The notes below the pieces were generated by a model that had not been told where the DNA came from, made no database searches, and saw nothing but the letters and a program-made list of their open reading frames with translations. This document shows positions 1 to 7,553 of a stretch of DNA of 64,000 nucleotides, one piece after another. Both the position numbers and the translations under genes were made by a program. This DNA is from Duganella alba (GTDB lineage Bacteria > Pseudomonadota > Gammaproteobacteria > Burkholderiales > Burkholderiaceae_D). Each line of letters opens with the position of its first letter. Position 1 is the first letter of the stretch. Location of the stretch: positions 81,814 through 145,813 of the forward strand of contig NZ_WKJN01000015.1 of assembly GCF_009674495.1 (NCBI RefSeq), given 5' to 3'.

Positions 1-1
1 G

Positions 2-382
2 ATGATCGAGAATGGCCAGACGGCCAAAAGCGTTGAGCGATTAGCCCACCATGAGCAAATCAATGTACTGCAAGCGGCGATATACAACGACATCATCATG
101 CGACGAGCGCTAGACGCCAACCAATTTTCCTGGGCCATAAATTTCCCCACGGGTGTCGCCGCAGAAATCTCTCTTACGCTATCAGCAGAATGTAAAAGAA
201 CCTCCGGGCCACTTACCGTAATATTTTCAAAAAATAAGAATGCAAAACTGTATGAAGAGTCTCAGCGGATGGCTTTCGTTTACATGGCGGCTGCGCACTT
301 CGATAATCTATTAAATCGGAACACGCGAAAGGATGTCGAGGCCTCTATAAACGAGATCGCGCAAGCCGGAGGCCGGTGGTGA
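2..382 (+). CDS. hypothetical protein, possibly 5'-truncated by the window edge
   Basis: I do not recognise this 126-residue protein. The first ATG is at base 2, so the true start may lie outside the window. It has no signal peptide or membrane segment and is mixed alpha/beta in composition, with a helical middle rich in Ala, Met and Tyr and a tail ending in GGRW. The stop overlaps the next gene by 7 bases (376-382), so the two are probably co-transcribed and translationally coupled. The DNA is clearly AT-richer than the housekeeping genes of this window and resembles the T6SS cargo region, which suggests an acquired pair. An effector or immunity role is possible but nothing in the sequence proves it. 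Confidence 0.6.
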   Translation: MIENGQTAKSVERLAHHEQINVLQAAIYNDIIMRRALDANQFSWAINFPTGVAAEISLTLSAECKRTSGPLTVIFSKNKNAKLYEESQRMAFVYMAAAHFDNLLNRNTRKDVEASINEIAQAGGRW

Positions 383-1062
383 AGAAATTACGTTTCATGG
401 CGATCACAACCATCGTTTATATCGCTTGGCTATTTTTCTCTTATCCTGATCAAACTTCGGTATCGCTTCATATACAGCAGTCATTCCATGAAGTAGTGAG
501 AGACTCGACCTTTCCTGTCATGGCCGCATCGAACGTCCCGGATGCGAGCACGGACGGCAGTGGAGCAACGTGGATTACCGAGCCGGCTGTTGTTATCCGC
601 TTCAACGATCCGCAACATGGCTTCATACTGCCGCCGACGACATTTGCAGGCATCAGCTACAGCGACTATCGGGTGAGCACCATCGATACCTCACCGATGC
701 TAAAAAAACTTTCGTTCAGCGATACACTCGATCTTGTCGAATCCTTGCAACGACAATTTCAGACCGGAGGCTGGCTGCCCGACGAGAATCAAAATTGGAT
801 AGACGTAAGCGCTTCAGGCCGGGAAGCCTTGCATGCTTTGCTGCGGGAACATGGTCATACGATCGTCCTCAGAGTGCCTCGAAAGTACGCCATGTTTTTC
901 GGCCTGCACTGCGCCGATCGATGTCATAGCCGAATAGGACTGGATCGCTATCTGGTCGATATAAGCATTGGTCGAGATTTCTATGCCGATATCGGCAACG
1001 AGAAACCGCAGCCGGGGTCCGCAGCTCCAACACCATCGACAGCAGCAAGATCGCAGAGATGA
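376..1062 (+). CDS. hypothetical protein with N-terminal membrane anchor
   Basis: This 228-residue protein starts at GTG 376 (GTG 379 is equally possible) inside the end of the preceding gene. Residues about 5-24 (RFMAITTIVYIAWLFF) form one hydrophobic segment after a Lys-Lys-Leu-Arg start, typical of a type II anchor or uncleaved signal, so the remainder should be periplasmic. The body contains two Cys (LHCADRCHSR) that could form a disulfide. The last 20 residues are a low-complexity Pro/Ser/Ala tail. I recognise no family. It converges with the murein endopeptidase gene, 54 bases away. Pairing of a small soluble protein with an envelope-anchored one, next to a peptidoglycan hydrolase, invites an effector/immunity reading, but that is only inference. 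Confidence 0.6.
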   Translation: MVKKLRFMAITTIVYIAWLFFSYPDQTSVSLHIQQSFHEVVRDSTFPVMAASNVPDASTDGSGATWITEPAVVIRFNDPQHGFILPPTTFAGISYSDYRVSTIDTSPMLKKLSFSDTLDLVESLQRQFQTGGWLPDENQNWIDVSASGREALHALLREHGHTIVLRVPRKYAMFFGLHCADRCHSRIGLDRYLVDISIGRDFYADIGNEKPQPGSAAPTPSTAARSQR

Positions 1063-1116
1063 ACAAGATACCGCCGCGTGCTCCGGCACCGATGCCACCA
1101 ATGAGCGAATAAGTAG

Positions 1117-1794
1117 TTAGCGCAGCGGACGGCAAGGAGTGGCGAAGTCCACGTGATAGTGTTCATCGTGCCGTATCCACGACCGCTCCTTCATGAAATG
1201 CAGGTGCTGATTCAGGTATGCGCCACGGTTGGTGGAGAACAATTGCGGCGTCAGCAACGGATCGAAGATCACGCGCGTGATCCCCAGCTTGTGCGATTCG
1301 GCAGCGCGGGACAATTGGTACAGATGTTCGGCCATGGCCTCGTAGTCGATCCGCAGATCCTTGAACTTTCCGGCGTTGTCGAACTCAATTCCGTAACCGA
1401 ACTTGTTGGCGGCATTCCCCGGCAGCGGCACTGATGCGCCGGCGGCGTTTAACACCGGCACCATCAAGTCCACCGACAAGCCGGCCTGATGGGTTTTGTG
1501 CGGGCGCATCTGTCCGCCCTCGGCAAAGCCGGTTTCGCCGTAGACGAAGGTGGTTTTGGGCATTGATTGCTCAAGCGCGCGATACGCGTCGACCACCACC
1601 TCGCGCACCGCGCTGTGTACATAGGTTCGGCCAAGCTGCACGCCCAGGCTGCTGTAGGCTGCGAAATTGACGCCATCCTTTGGCAACTGTACGCCCTCCT
1701 CCAGACGTCCATGGGCGACCGTACCGTAACAGGTGCTGGCCATCCCGATGCCTGGCGAGGCGGCAAGCGCAATGCAGATTAGTAGGCGACGCAT
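1117..1794 (-). CDS. penicillin-insensitive murein endopeptidase (MepA-like, peptidase M74)
   Basis: The 225-residue product starts with a Sec signal peptide (MRRLLICIALAASPGIGMAS). Zinc-ligand residues of the LAS-type metallopeptidases are visible: H102 and D109 seven residues apart in PHKTHQAGLSVD, matching the spacing of MepA His113/Asp120, and the closing H-x-H pair H212/H214 in DEHYHVDF. MepA enzymes cut D-Ala-mDAP cross-links of peptidoglycan in the periplasm and are not blocked by beta-lactams. At 225 residues it is a little shorter than E. coli MepA. A cell-wall remodelling enzyme is the simplest reading. The signal peptide argues against a cytoplasmically loaded T6SS effector. The gene faces the two unknown genes to its left. 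Confidence 0.8.
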   Translation of the reverse strand: MRRLLICIALAASPGIGMASTCYGTVAHGRLEEGVQLPKDGVNFAAYSSLGVQLGRTYVHSAVREVVVDAYRALEQSMPKTTFVYGETGFAEGGQMRPHKTHQAGLSVDLMVPVLNAAGASVPLPGNAANKFGYGIEFDNAGKFKDLRIDYEAMAEHLYQLSRAAESHKLGITRVIFDPLLTPQLFSTNRGAYLNQHLHFMKERSWIRHDEHYHVDFATPCRPLR

Positions 1795-1812
1795 ATCTCA
1801 TCCTTTCATGCG

Positions 1813-2031
1813 GCCCCAGTTTTACCACAACTGCACCACATCAAACTGATCGCCCGCAGGGGCAGGACAATGGTCGTCGTGACGCGCAACAAGAAAGATT
1901 TCAAAGGCCCCAACATCCGCGTTCCCTACGAACTGGAAACCGCCACCATTGCCGTAAATTGGCTCGTCGGTTTTTCCCCACAGCGTCGTATAGAAAATTT
2001 GCGTTCGCCTATACGATGTCGGCATACCTGA
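1813..2031 (+). pseudogene. possible relic of a PIN-domain (VapC-like) toxin C-terminus
   Basis: The 463-base gap between the endopeptidase and the TonB receptor has no convincing intact gene. Plus frame 1 through 1813-2031 reads, in its middle, VVVTRNKKDFKGPNIRVPYE (codons from about 1873), preceded by LHHIKLIARRG. That strongly recalls the end of PIN-domain nucleases, where a T-R-N/D-x-x-D-F strand-loop precedes a short hydrophobic strand. There is no ribosome binding site, no upstream half with the acidic PIN residues and no antitoxin gene. The frame runs on after the expected end to a stop near 2029. I read it as debris of a toxin gene, with modest certainty, since chance similarity in about 40 codons cannot be excluded. 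Confidence 0.3.
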
Positions 2032-2196
2032 CCGTCCAAAACCTCGCCTGCCCCGCCGTTTTCAATTTCATCACATGGACAAAATCGCTCGCTTTCAGAG
2101 CGAAATCCTCCTGTCCACACCAAGGTAAAGCCTCTGCCGCAGCGCAATAAAACGTTTTCCGAGCCGTGTTGCCTCGGCTTGTCGAAATGGCTAGTC

Positions 2197-2215
2197 TTGA
2201 CTGTGACAGGTCATC
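2197..2215 (+). promoter_or_regulatory. possible -35 element and TGAC-AG-GTCA dyad upstream of the TonB receptor
   Basis: TTGACT at 2197-2202 is a fair sigma-70 -35 hexamer, and the dyad TGACAGGTCA follows at 2204-2213. No good -10 hexamer lies at the expected distance, so the promoter assignment is weak. The dyad could be an operator for the glycan operon. An SD-like GAGGAAAA stands just before the ATG at 2258. Confidence 0.25.
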
Positions 2216-2257
2216 AGACAACCTGCGCCCTCCCAGAACTAACCACTGAGGAAAAAC

Positions 2258-5131
2258 ATGAAAAAGAAAATAATGGAGACCGTGGTTCCGCTTGCCTTGG
2301 CGGCCATGTATGCCCCTGCTGCACTCGCCCAGCAGGCCCCGACACCTCCCGCAACCGCACCAGCCGCCGAGCCACCGCTGCCGTCGCCAACCGACGATCC
2401 CGGCACCACCGTGGTGGTCACCGGTTTCCGCTCCAGCCTTCAGAAAGCGCTTAACCTGAAACAGCAGGCGATCGGCGTGCGCGATTCCATCGTCGCCGAA
2501 GACATCGGCAAATTCCCGGAGGCGAACGTCGCCGAATCCCTGCAGCGCGTGCCGGGCGTGATTCTGAACCGCGACGAATCGTCCGGCGAAGGCCAGCGCA
2601 TCTCGATCCGCGGCCTGCCCACCGAATACTCGGTCACCACGCTGAACGGCGCGCCGGTCAACACCACCTCCACCGCCACCATCGGCACGGCGGCGCGCGG
2701 CTTCAACTACGACGTGTTCGCGTCCGAACTGTTTGGCCGCGTCGATTTCTACAAGTCGCCGCTGGCCGAACTGACCGAGGGCGGCCTTGGCGGCGTGGTG
2801 GACCTGCAAACGCCGCGTCCCTTCGACAATCCGAAGCGCACCATCCGCTATGGCCTGACCGATACCTACAACACCAGTTCCAAGCACAACGATCCGAACG
2901 GCTTCGTGCTGTACTCGAACACCTGGGACAACCTTGGCTTCCTGATTGGCGCCTCGCACTCGGGCAGCATCAACACGCGCTCCGGCTTCGAGGCCACCGG
3001 CGGCTACAACAGCTCCTTCAACGGCAGCCAGAATCCGGTCAAGGGCAACTTCGCCCTGGCGCTGGACTTCGACAGCCCCCTGGCCAATCTGGGCAACTAC
3101 ACGCGGGATCAAGTGGCGAAAGCCTTCCTGCCGCGCATCTACCGCTTCTACGGTTCGCAGAACGAGCGCACGCGCGACGGCCTGGTCTCGTCGGTGCAGT
3201 GGAAAACGCCGACGCTCAACGTCAGCTTCGACACCATGTACTCCAAGCTGGAGAACACGCGCGCGGAGCAGCTGTTCGGCATCCTGGTGCGCAGCACCGC
3301 CACCACCAACCGCAACGCGCCGGTCGGCGCCTCCGGCAACAACGGCCTGATACCGCTGAATGTCAGCATCGACCCATCCACCAATCTGCTGACCGGCACC
3401 TTCGGCAACACCACCTACAACGCCGGCGCCGCCTACACCAAGGACGACACCAAATTCGGCTACGGCGCATTAAACGCCAGCTGGAAGGCCAGTCCCAAGC
3501 TGACCCTGAGCGGGCAAGCCAGCCTGAATCAGAGCACCGCCACCAGCGCCACCGGCCAGCTGTCCGGCTACATCTACGGCGCCACCTCGACCATCGACTA
3601 CGGGAGCGATCACGTCTACCCGTCGATCTCCTCGCCGACCAGCTACACGGACCCGAACAGCTGGAGCGGCTTCACCATCGGCACCGGCTGGACCAAGGAA
3701 ACCGACAAGGGCAAGCAGGCGCGCGTCGCCGCCGATTACGACTACGATCTGCCCGGCGGCTGGACCGGCCACCTGAAAACCGGCCTGACTTACGTCGCCA
3801 CCATCAAGGGCGTCAACAAGCGTAACGGCACCGCGCTGGCCACCGCGCACCTGAACAGCATCGGCGCGGCCGGCCTGCGCAGCGCGATGACGTCGCAACT
3901 GCCGATCGATCACCTGGACTTCGGCGCCGGCTGGCCGCACAGCTGGGCGACCTGGAACAGCAGCTACTTCTACTCGCAGTTCGATCCGAATACCTACAAT
4001 CCGGAGTCCACCTTCACGCCATCGCAAAGCTTCGCGGCGGAAGAAGATGTGAAGACCGCCTTCGCGCAGTCCGACTTCAAGGGCGATATCGGCGGCCACG
4101 AGCTACGCATCAACGCCGGCGTGCGCTTCTCCAAAACCGAAACCAGCATCGACAACTTCAAACAGAAAGGTGCAGGCCTGGTCTACTCGCCGAACCATGA
4201 GCAAGGCTCGTACAGCAATGTGCTGCCGGCCCTGAGCAGCGCGCTGGACCTGACCGATACGCTGATGTGGCGCGCCTCCTGGGGCAAGACCATCACCCGC
4301 GCCTCGCTGTCCATCATCGCGGCGCAGACGGTCATCCCGAACCAGTTCGACAACTCGGCCACGTCGGGCAATCCCAGCCTGCGTCCGCAGCAGTCGAAGA
4401 ACCTGGACACCAGCCTGGAATGGTACTTCAAGCCGGGCAGCCTGCTGTCGGCCGCGCTGTTCCAGAAGAAGCTGACCGATGCCACCGTCGCCAACACCAC
4501 CGTGGTGCCGTTCTCCTCCCTCGGCCTGCCGGATACGGCGCTCGGCCCATTGTTCCAGGACGCGAACGGCCACGTCGATCCTAACCTGGCGATGACGCTG
4601 CGCACCTACACCAACGCCGGCGAGCAAACGCTGAAAGGCTACGAGCTGGCTTACCAGCAGGCGTTCAGCTTCCTGCCGGCGCCATTCAACGGCATGGGCG
4701 CGCTGGCCAGCTACACCCACATCAATCCCTTCAACAGCGTGCCGTGGATTACCAACGCGGGCAAGGTCATCGACGTCAACTCGGTGCCGAAGTACGCCTA
4801 CAGCGCCACGGTGTATTACGAGCAGGGACCGTGGGCGGCGCGCATGTCCTACAACTACAAGGACAAGTCGCTGCATCCAGACAGCCCGCGCAACCTGGGC
4901 GATGATTTGATCCGCTGGCGCGCAGGCCGAGGCTACCTCGATGCGAACATCAGCTACAAGATCAACGAGAACCTGGAGTTCCGCGTCGACGCGCTCAACC
5001 TGAGCAACACGCTGGCGTATGATTACTTCGAGGACGCGAGCGGCCAATACGGCAGCGGCAAAAAGACCCGGATGGACTATGCCAAGTATGATGGCCGCAC
5101 GATCAAAATCGGCATCCGGGGAAAACTCTAA
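2258..5131 (+). CDS. TonB-dependent outer-membrane receptor for an oligosaccharide (Xanthomonas/Caulobacter type)
   Basis: The product is 957 residues with a signal peptide (cut near APAALA/QQ) and a Pro-rich stretch to about residue 48. A TonB-box-like region (TTVVVTGFRSSLQKAL) comes next. The plug carries the family signature GKFPEANVAESLQRVPGV, then IRGLPTEYSVTTLNG. The rest is a 22-strand-type barrel rich in aromatic and Asn/Ser residues. Length and plug motifs match the receptors of Xanthomonas and Caulobacter that import plant glycan fragments, usually encoded beside glycosidases. Here it is first in an operon with GH105-like, DUF2264 and GH35 genes, so a uronic-acid-containing galactan or pectic oligosaccharide is the likely cargo. 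The substrate itself is inferred from neighbours only. No SusD-like partner is present, as is normal in Proteobacteria. Confidence 0.92.
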   Translation: MKKKIMETVVPLALAAMYAPAALAQQAPTPPATAPAAEPPLPSPTDDPGTTVVVTGFRSSLQKALNLKQQAIGVRDSIVAEDIGKFPEANVAESLQRVPGVILNRDESSGEGQRISIRGLPTEYSVTTLNGAPVNTTSTATIGTAARGFNYDVFASELFGRVDFYKSPLAELTEGGLGGVVDLQTPRPFDNPKRTIRYGLTDTYNTSSKHNDPNGFVLYSNTWDNLGFLIGASHSGSINTRSGFEATGGYNSSFNGSQNPVKGNFALALDFDSPLANLGNYTRDQVAKAFLPRIYRFYGSQNERTRDGLVSSVQWKTPTLNVSFDTMYSKLENTRAEQLFGILVRSTATTNRNAPVGASGNNGLIPLNVSIDPSTNLLTGTFGNTTYNAGAAYTKDDTKFGYGALNASWKASPKLTLSGQASLNQSTATSATGQLSGYIYGATSTIDYGSDHVYPSISSPTSYTDPNSWSGFTIGTGWTKETDKGKQARVAADYDYDLPGGWTGHLKTGLTYVATIKGVNKRNGTALATAHLNSIGAAGLRSAMTSQLPIDHLDFGAGWPHSWATWNSSYFYSQFDPNTYNPESTFTPSQSFAAEEDVKTAFAQSDFKGDIGGHELRINAGVRFSKTETSIDNFKQKGAGLVYSPNHEQGSYSNVLPALSSALDLTDTLMWRASWGKTITRASLSIIAAQTVIPNQFDNSATSGNPSLRPQQSKNLDTSLEWYFKPGSLLSAALFQKKLTDATVANTTVVPFSSLGLPDTALGPLFQDANGHVDPNLAMTLRTYTNAGEQTLKGYELAYQQAFSFLPAPFNGMGALASYTHINPFNSVPWITNAGKVIDVNSVPKYAYSATVYYEQGPWAARMSYNYKDKSLHPDSPRNLGDDLIRWRAGRGYLDANISYKINENLEFRVDALNLSNTLAYDYFEDASGQYGSGKKTRMDYAKYDGRTIKIGIRGKL

Positions 5132-5134
5132 ACC

Positions 5135-6274
5135 ATGATGAAACGACTCTACGCCGCCGGCATGCTGGCGGCCAGCGTGACCGTATTGGCCGGCTGCGCT
5201 TCGGCGCCGCCGGCGGTCGACACTTCCGAGCAGGAGGTGATCGGTATTATCAACAAGGTCAATGGCTACTGGCAGCAGCGGGAAGCGCCGCAGAAGTGGG
5301 CGTTCTGGGACATCGCCGCCTACCACACCGGGAATATCGAGGCTTACCAGATCACCGGCAATCCCGCGTGGCGCAAGTATTCGGAGGACTGGGCCGCGCA
5401 CAACAACTGGCAAGGCGCCAAGTCCACCAACAAGGCCACCTGGAAGTACCAGTACGGCGAGACCGACGACCATGTGCTGTTCGGCGACTGGCAGATCTGC
5501 TTCCAGACCTATGCGGACCTGTACCAGCTCGATCCCGATCCGAAGAAGATCGCCCGCGCCCGCGAGGTGATGGAGTACGAAATGAGCACGCCCAACCAGG
5601 ATTACTGGTGGTGGTCGGACGGCTTGTACATGGTGATGCCGGTGATGACCAAGCTGTATGCGATCACCGGCAATCGCCAGTACCTCGACAAGCTGTATGA
5701 ATACTTCCAGTACTCGAACAGCATCATGTACGACAGCGATGCGCAGCTGTACTACCGCGACGCACGCTACGTCTATCCCAAGCATCAAAGCGTGAACGGC
5801 AAGAAGGACTTCTGGTCACGCGGCGACGGCTGGGTGTTCGCCGGGCTGGCCAAGGTGCTCAAGGATCTGCCGAAGGACGATCCGCACCGTGCCGAATTCA
5901 TCGCCAAGTTTCAGGGCATGGCGCAGGCGTTGAAGAAGGCGCAGACCGACGACGGCTACTGGACCCGCAGCCTGCTCGATCCGCAACACGCGCCAGGGCC
6001 GGAAACCAGCGGCACCGCCTTCTTCGTCTACGGCTACCTGTGGGGCATCAATAACGGCCTGCTGGAGCGCGACGCATATCTGCCGGTGGTGCGCAAGGGC
6101 TGGCGCTACCTGAGCAAGACCGCGTTGCAGGCGGACGGCAAGATCGGCTATGTGCAGCCGATTGGCGATCGCGCCATTCCCGGCCAGGTGGTGGACCAGA
6201 ATTCGACCACGGCGTTCGGCGTCGGCGCCTACCTGCTGGCGTCCTCGGAGCTGGTACGCCTGCTGCGTCAATAA
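5135..6274 (+). CDS. lipoprotein glycoside hydrolase, GH88/GH105 type (unsaturated glucuronyl/rhamnogalacturonyl hydrolase)
   Basis: The 379-residue protein begins with a lipoprotein signal: lipobox L-A-G-C with Cys21, so it is membrane-anchored. The mature part has the Trp/Tyr-rich alpha/alpha-barrel pattern of GH88/GH105 enzymes: WWWSDGLYMVMP (D162 is a candidate catalytic Asp), WSRGDGWVFAGLAKVL (227 onward) and GPETSGTAFFVYGYLWGINNG (289 onward). Such enzymes remove the 4,5-unsaturated uronic acid left at the non-reducing end by polysaccharide lyases, by hydrating the double bond. Known members act on rhamnogalacturonan, ulvan or glucuronyl-capped arabinogalactan products. It starts 3 bases after the receptor stop. 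ATG 5138 is an alternative start. A related hydrolase specificity within the fold is possible. Confidence 0.82.
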   Translation: MMKRLYAAGMLAASVTVLAGCASAPPAVDTSEQEVIGIINKVNGYWQQREAPQKWAFWDIAAYHTGNIEAYQITGNPAWRKYSEDWAAHNNWQGAKSTNKATWKYQYGETDDHVLFGDWQICFQTYADLYQLDPDPKKIARAREVMEYEMSTPNQDYWWWSDGLYMVMPVMTKLYAITGNRQYLDKLYEYFQYSNSIMYDSDAQLYYRDARYVYPKHQSVNGKKDFWSRGDGWVFAGLAKVLKDLPKDDPHRAEFIAKFQGMAQALKKAQTDDGYWTRSLLDPQHAPGPETSGTAFFVYGYLWGINNGLLERDAYLPVVRKGWRYLSKTALQADGKIGYVQPIGDRAIPGQVVDQNSTTAFGVGAYLLASSELVRLLRQ

Positions 6275-6287
6275 CAACGGAGACTGA

Positions 6288-7553
6288 ATGGAACGACGAC
6301 ACTTTATCCAGACCCTGGCCGCAGCTGCGGGCGGCGGCATGGCTGCTGCCCCCGGCGCGGCGGCGACAGCCAGCGCCATCGACACCAGCGGCGGCGCAGC
6401 CCGCGCACAACTCGCCGCGCTGGCGCAGAAAATGTCCGAACCGGTGCTGACCAACATGGCCGCCGGCACGCTGAAGAAAAACTTCGCCCTTGAAGTCAGT
6501 CCCACCTGGGATGGCCGCGACAAAGGCGTCGCCTACCTGGAATGCTTCGGCCGCCTGATCGCCGGCATCGCTCCCTGGCTGGCCCTGGCCGACGACGGTA
6601 CGCCCGAAGGCCGCACGCGCAAACGCCTGCAACAACTGGCCCTGCAAAGCTACACCAATTCGGTCGATCCAGCGACCGCGGACTACCTGCTATGGAAAGG
6701 CCCCGGCCAGACGCTGGTCGATTCCGCCTACTTCACCAATGCCCTGATCCGCGCGCCGAAAGCGCTGTGGGAACCGCTGGATGCCAGAACCAAGCAGCGC
6801 ATCGTCGCCGAAATCAAAGCCCTGCGCCGCATCGAACCGCCCTATATCAACTGGATGCTGTTCGCCGCCATGAACGAAGCCTGGCTGATGTCCATCGGCG
6901 AGGAATTCGACCCGTTGCGCATGAACGTCGCCATCCGCAAAATCAATGAATGGTATGTCGGCGACGGCTGGATCAAGGACGGTGACGCCTTCCACTTCGA
7001 CTACTACAACGCCTTCGTCATGCACCCGATGCTGGTCGAAATCCTCGACGTGCTCGATGAGAAAAAAGGCGCCTTCTGGAACGGCAAACCGGAAGAGCTG
7101 CGTGCGCAGGCGATCAAGCGCATGCAGCGCTACAGCGAACACCTGGAACGCTTCATCTCCACCGATGGCAGTTTCCCGCCCATCGGCCGCTCGCTGACCT
7201 ACCGCACCGCCGCCTTCCAGCCATTGGCCCTGCTGGCGCTGCGCAAGCAGCTACCGCAAAGCCTGCCCGAAGGCCAGATCCGCGCCGCGCTGCAAGCGGT
7301 GCACAAGGCCGTGTGGTCAGCGCCATCCAACTTCAACAAGGAAGGCTACCTGACCATCGGCTTCGTCGGCCATCAGCCGGAGCTGGGCGACTGGTACTCC
7401 AACAACGGCAGCATGTACATCGCCTCCGCCAGCCTGCTGCCACTGGGCCTGTCGCCCACCGACAGCTACTGGACCGCGCCAGCGCAGGACTGGACGCAGA
7501 AGAAAGCCTTTGCGGGCGCCCGCTTCCCTAAAGACTACCCAGTGAACTACTAA
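6288..7553 (+). CDS. DUF2264 domain protein, Tat-exported, probable glycosidase
   Basis: The 421-residue product opens with a twin-arginine signal (MERRHFIQTLAAAAGGG), so it is exported folded. The remainder is a DUF2264-type alpha/alpha-barrel: YLECFGRLIAGIAPWLALAD near residue 82, WMLFAAMNEAWLM near 190, WIKDGDAFHFDYYNAFVMHP near 227 and a closing YSNNGSMYIASA segment. DUF2264 proteins co-occur with pectin and arabinogalactan genes. From memory, a related family was shown to be exo-beta-glucuronidases (GH154). I take that as the most likely activity but cannot confirm it from sequence. The gene lies between the GH105-like and GH35 genes and shares one base with the latter (TAATG), so it is part of the same operon. 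Confidence 0.8.
   Translation: MERRHFIQTLAAAAGGGMAAAPGAAATASAIDTSGGAARAQLAALAQKMSEPVLTNMAAGTLKKNFALEVSPTWDGRDKGVAYLECFGRLIAGIAPWLALADDGTPEGRTRKRLQQLALQSYTNSVDPATADYLLWKGPGQTLVDSAYFTNALIRAPKALWEPLDARTKQRIVAEIKALRRIEPPYINWMLFAAMNEAWLMSIGEEFDPLRMNVAIRKINEWYVGDGWIKDGDAFHFDYYNAFVMHPMLVEILDVLDEKKGAFWNGKPEELRAQAIKRMQRYSEHLERFISTDGSFPPIGRSLTYRTAAFQPLALLALRKQLPQSLPEGQIRAALQAVHKAVWSAPSNFNKEGYLTIGFVGHQPELGDWYSNNGSMYIASASLLPLGLSPTDSYWTAPAQDWTQKKAFAGARFPKDYPVNY

Noticed and set aside
4103..5788. Antisense open frame across the TonB receptor end and the GH105-like gene
   Set aside because: Both plus-strand genes are convincing; the antisense product is Val/Arg/Gln-rich shadow sequence.
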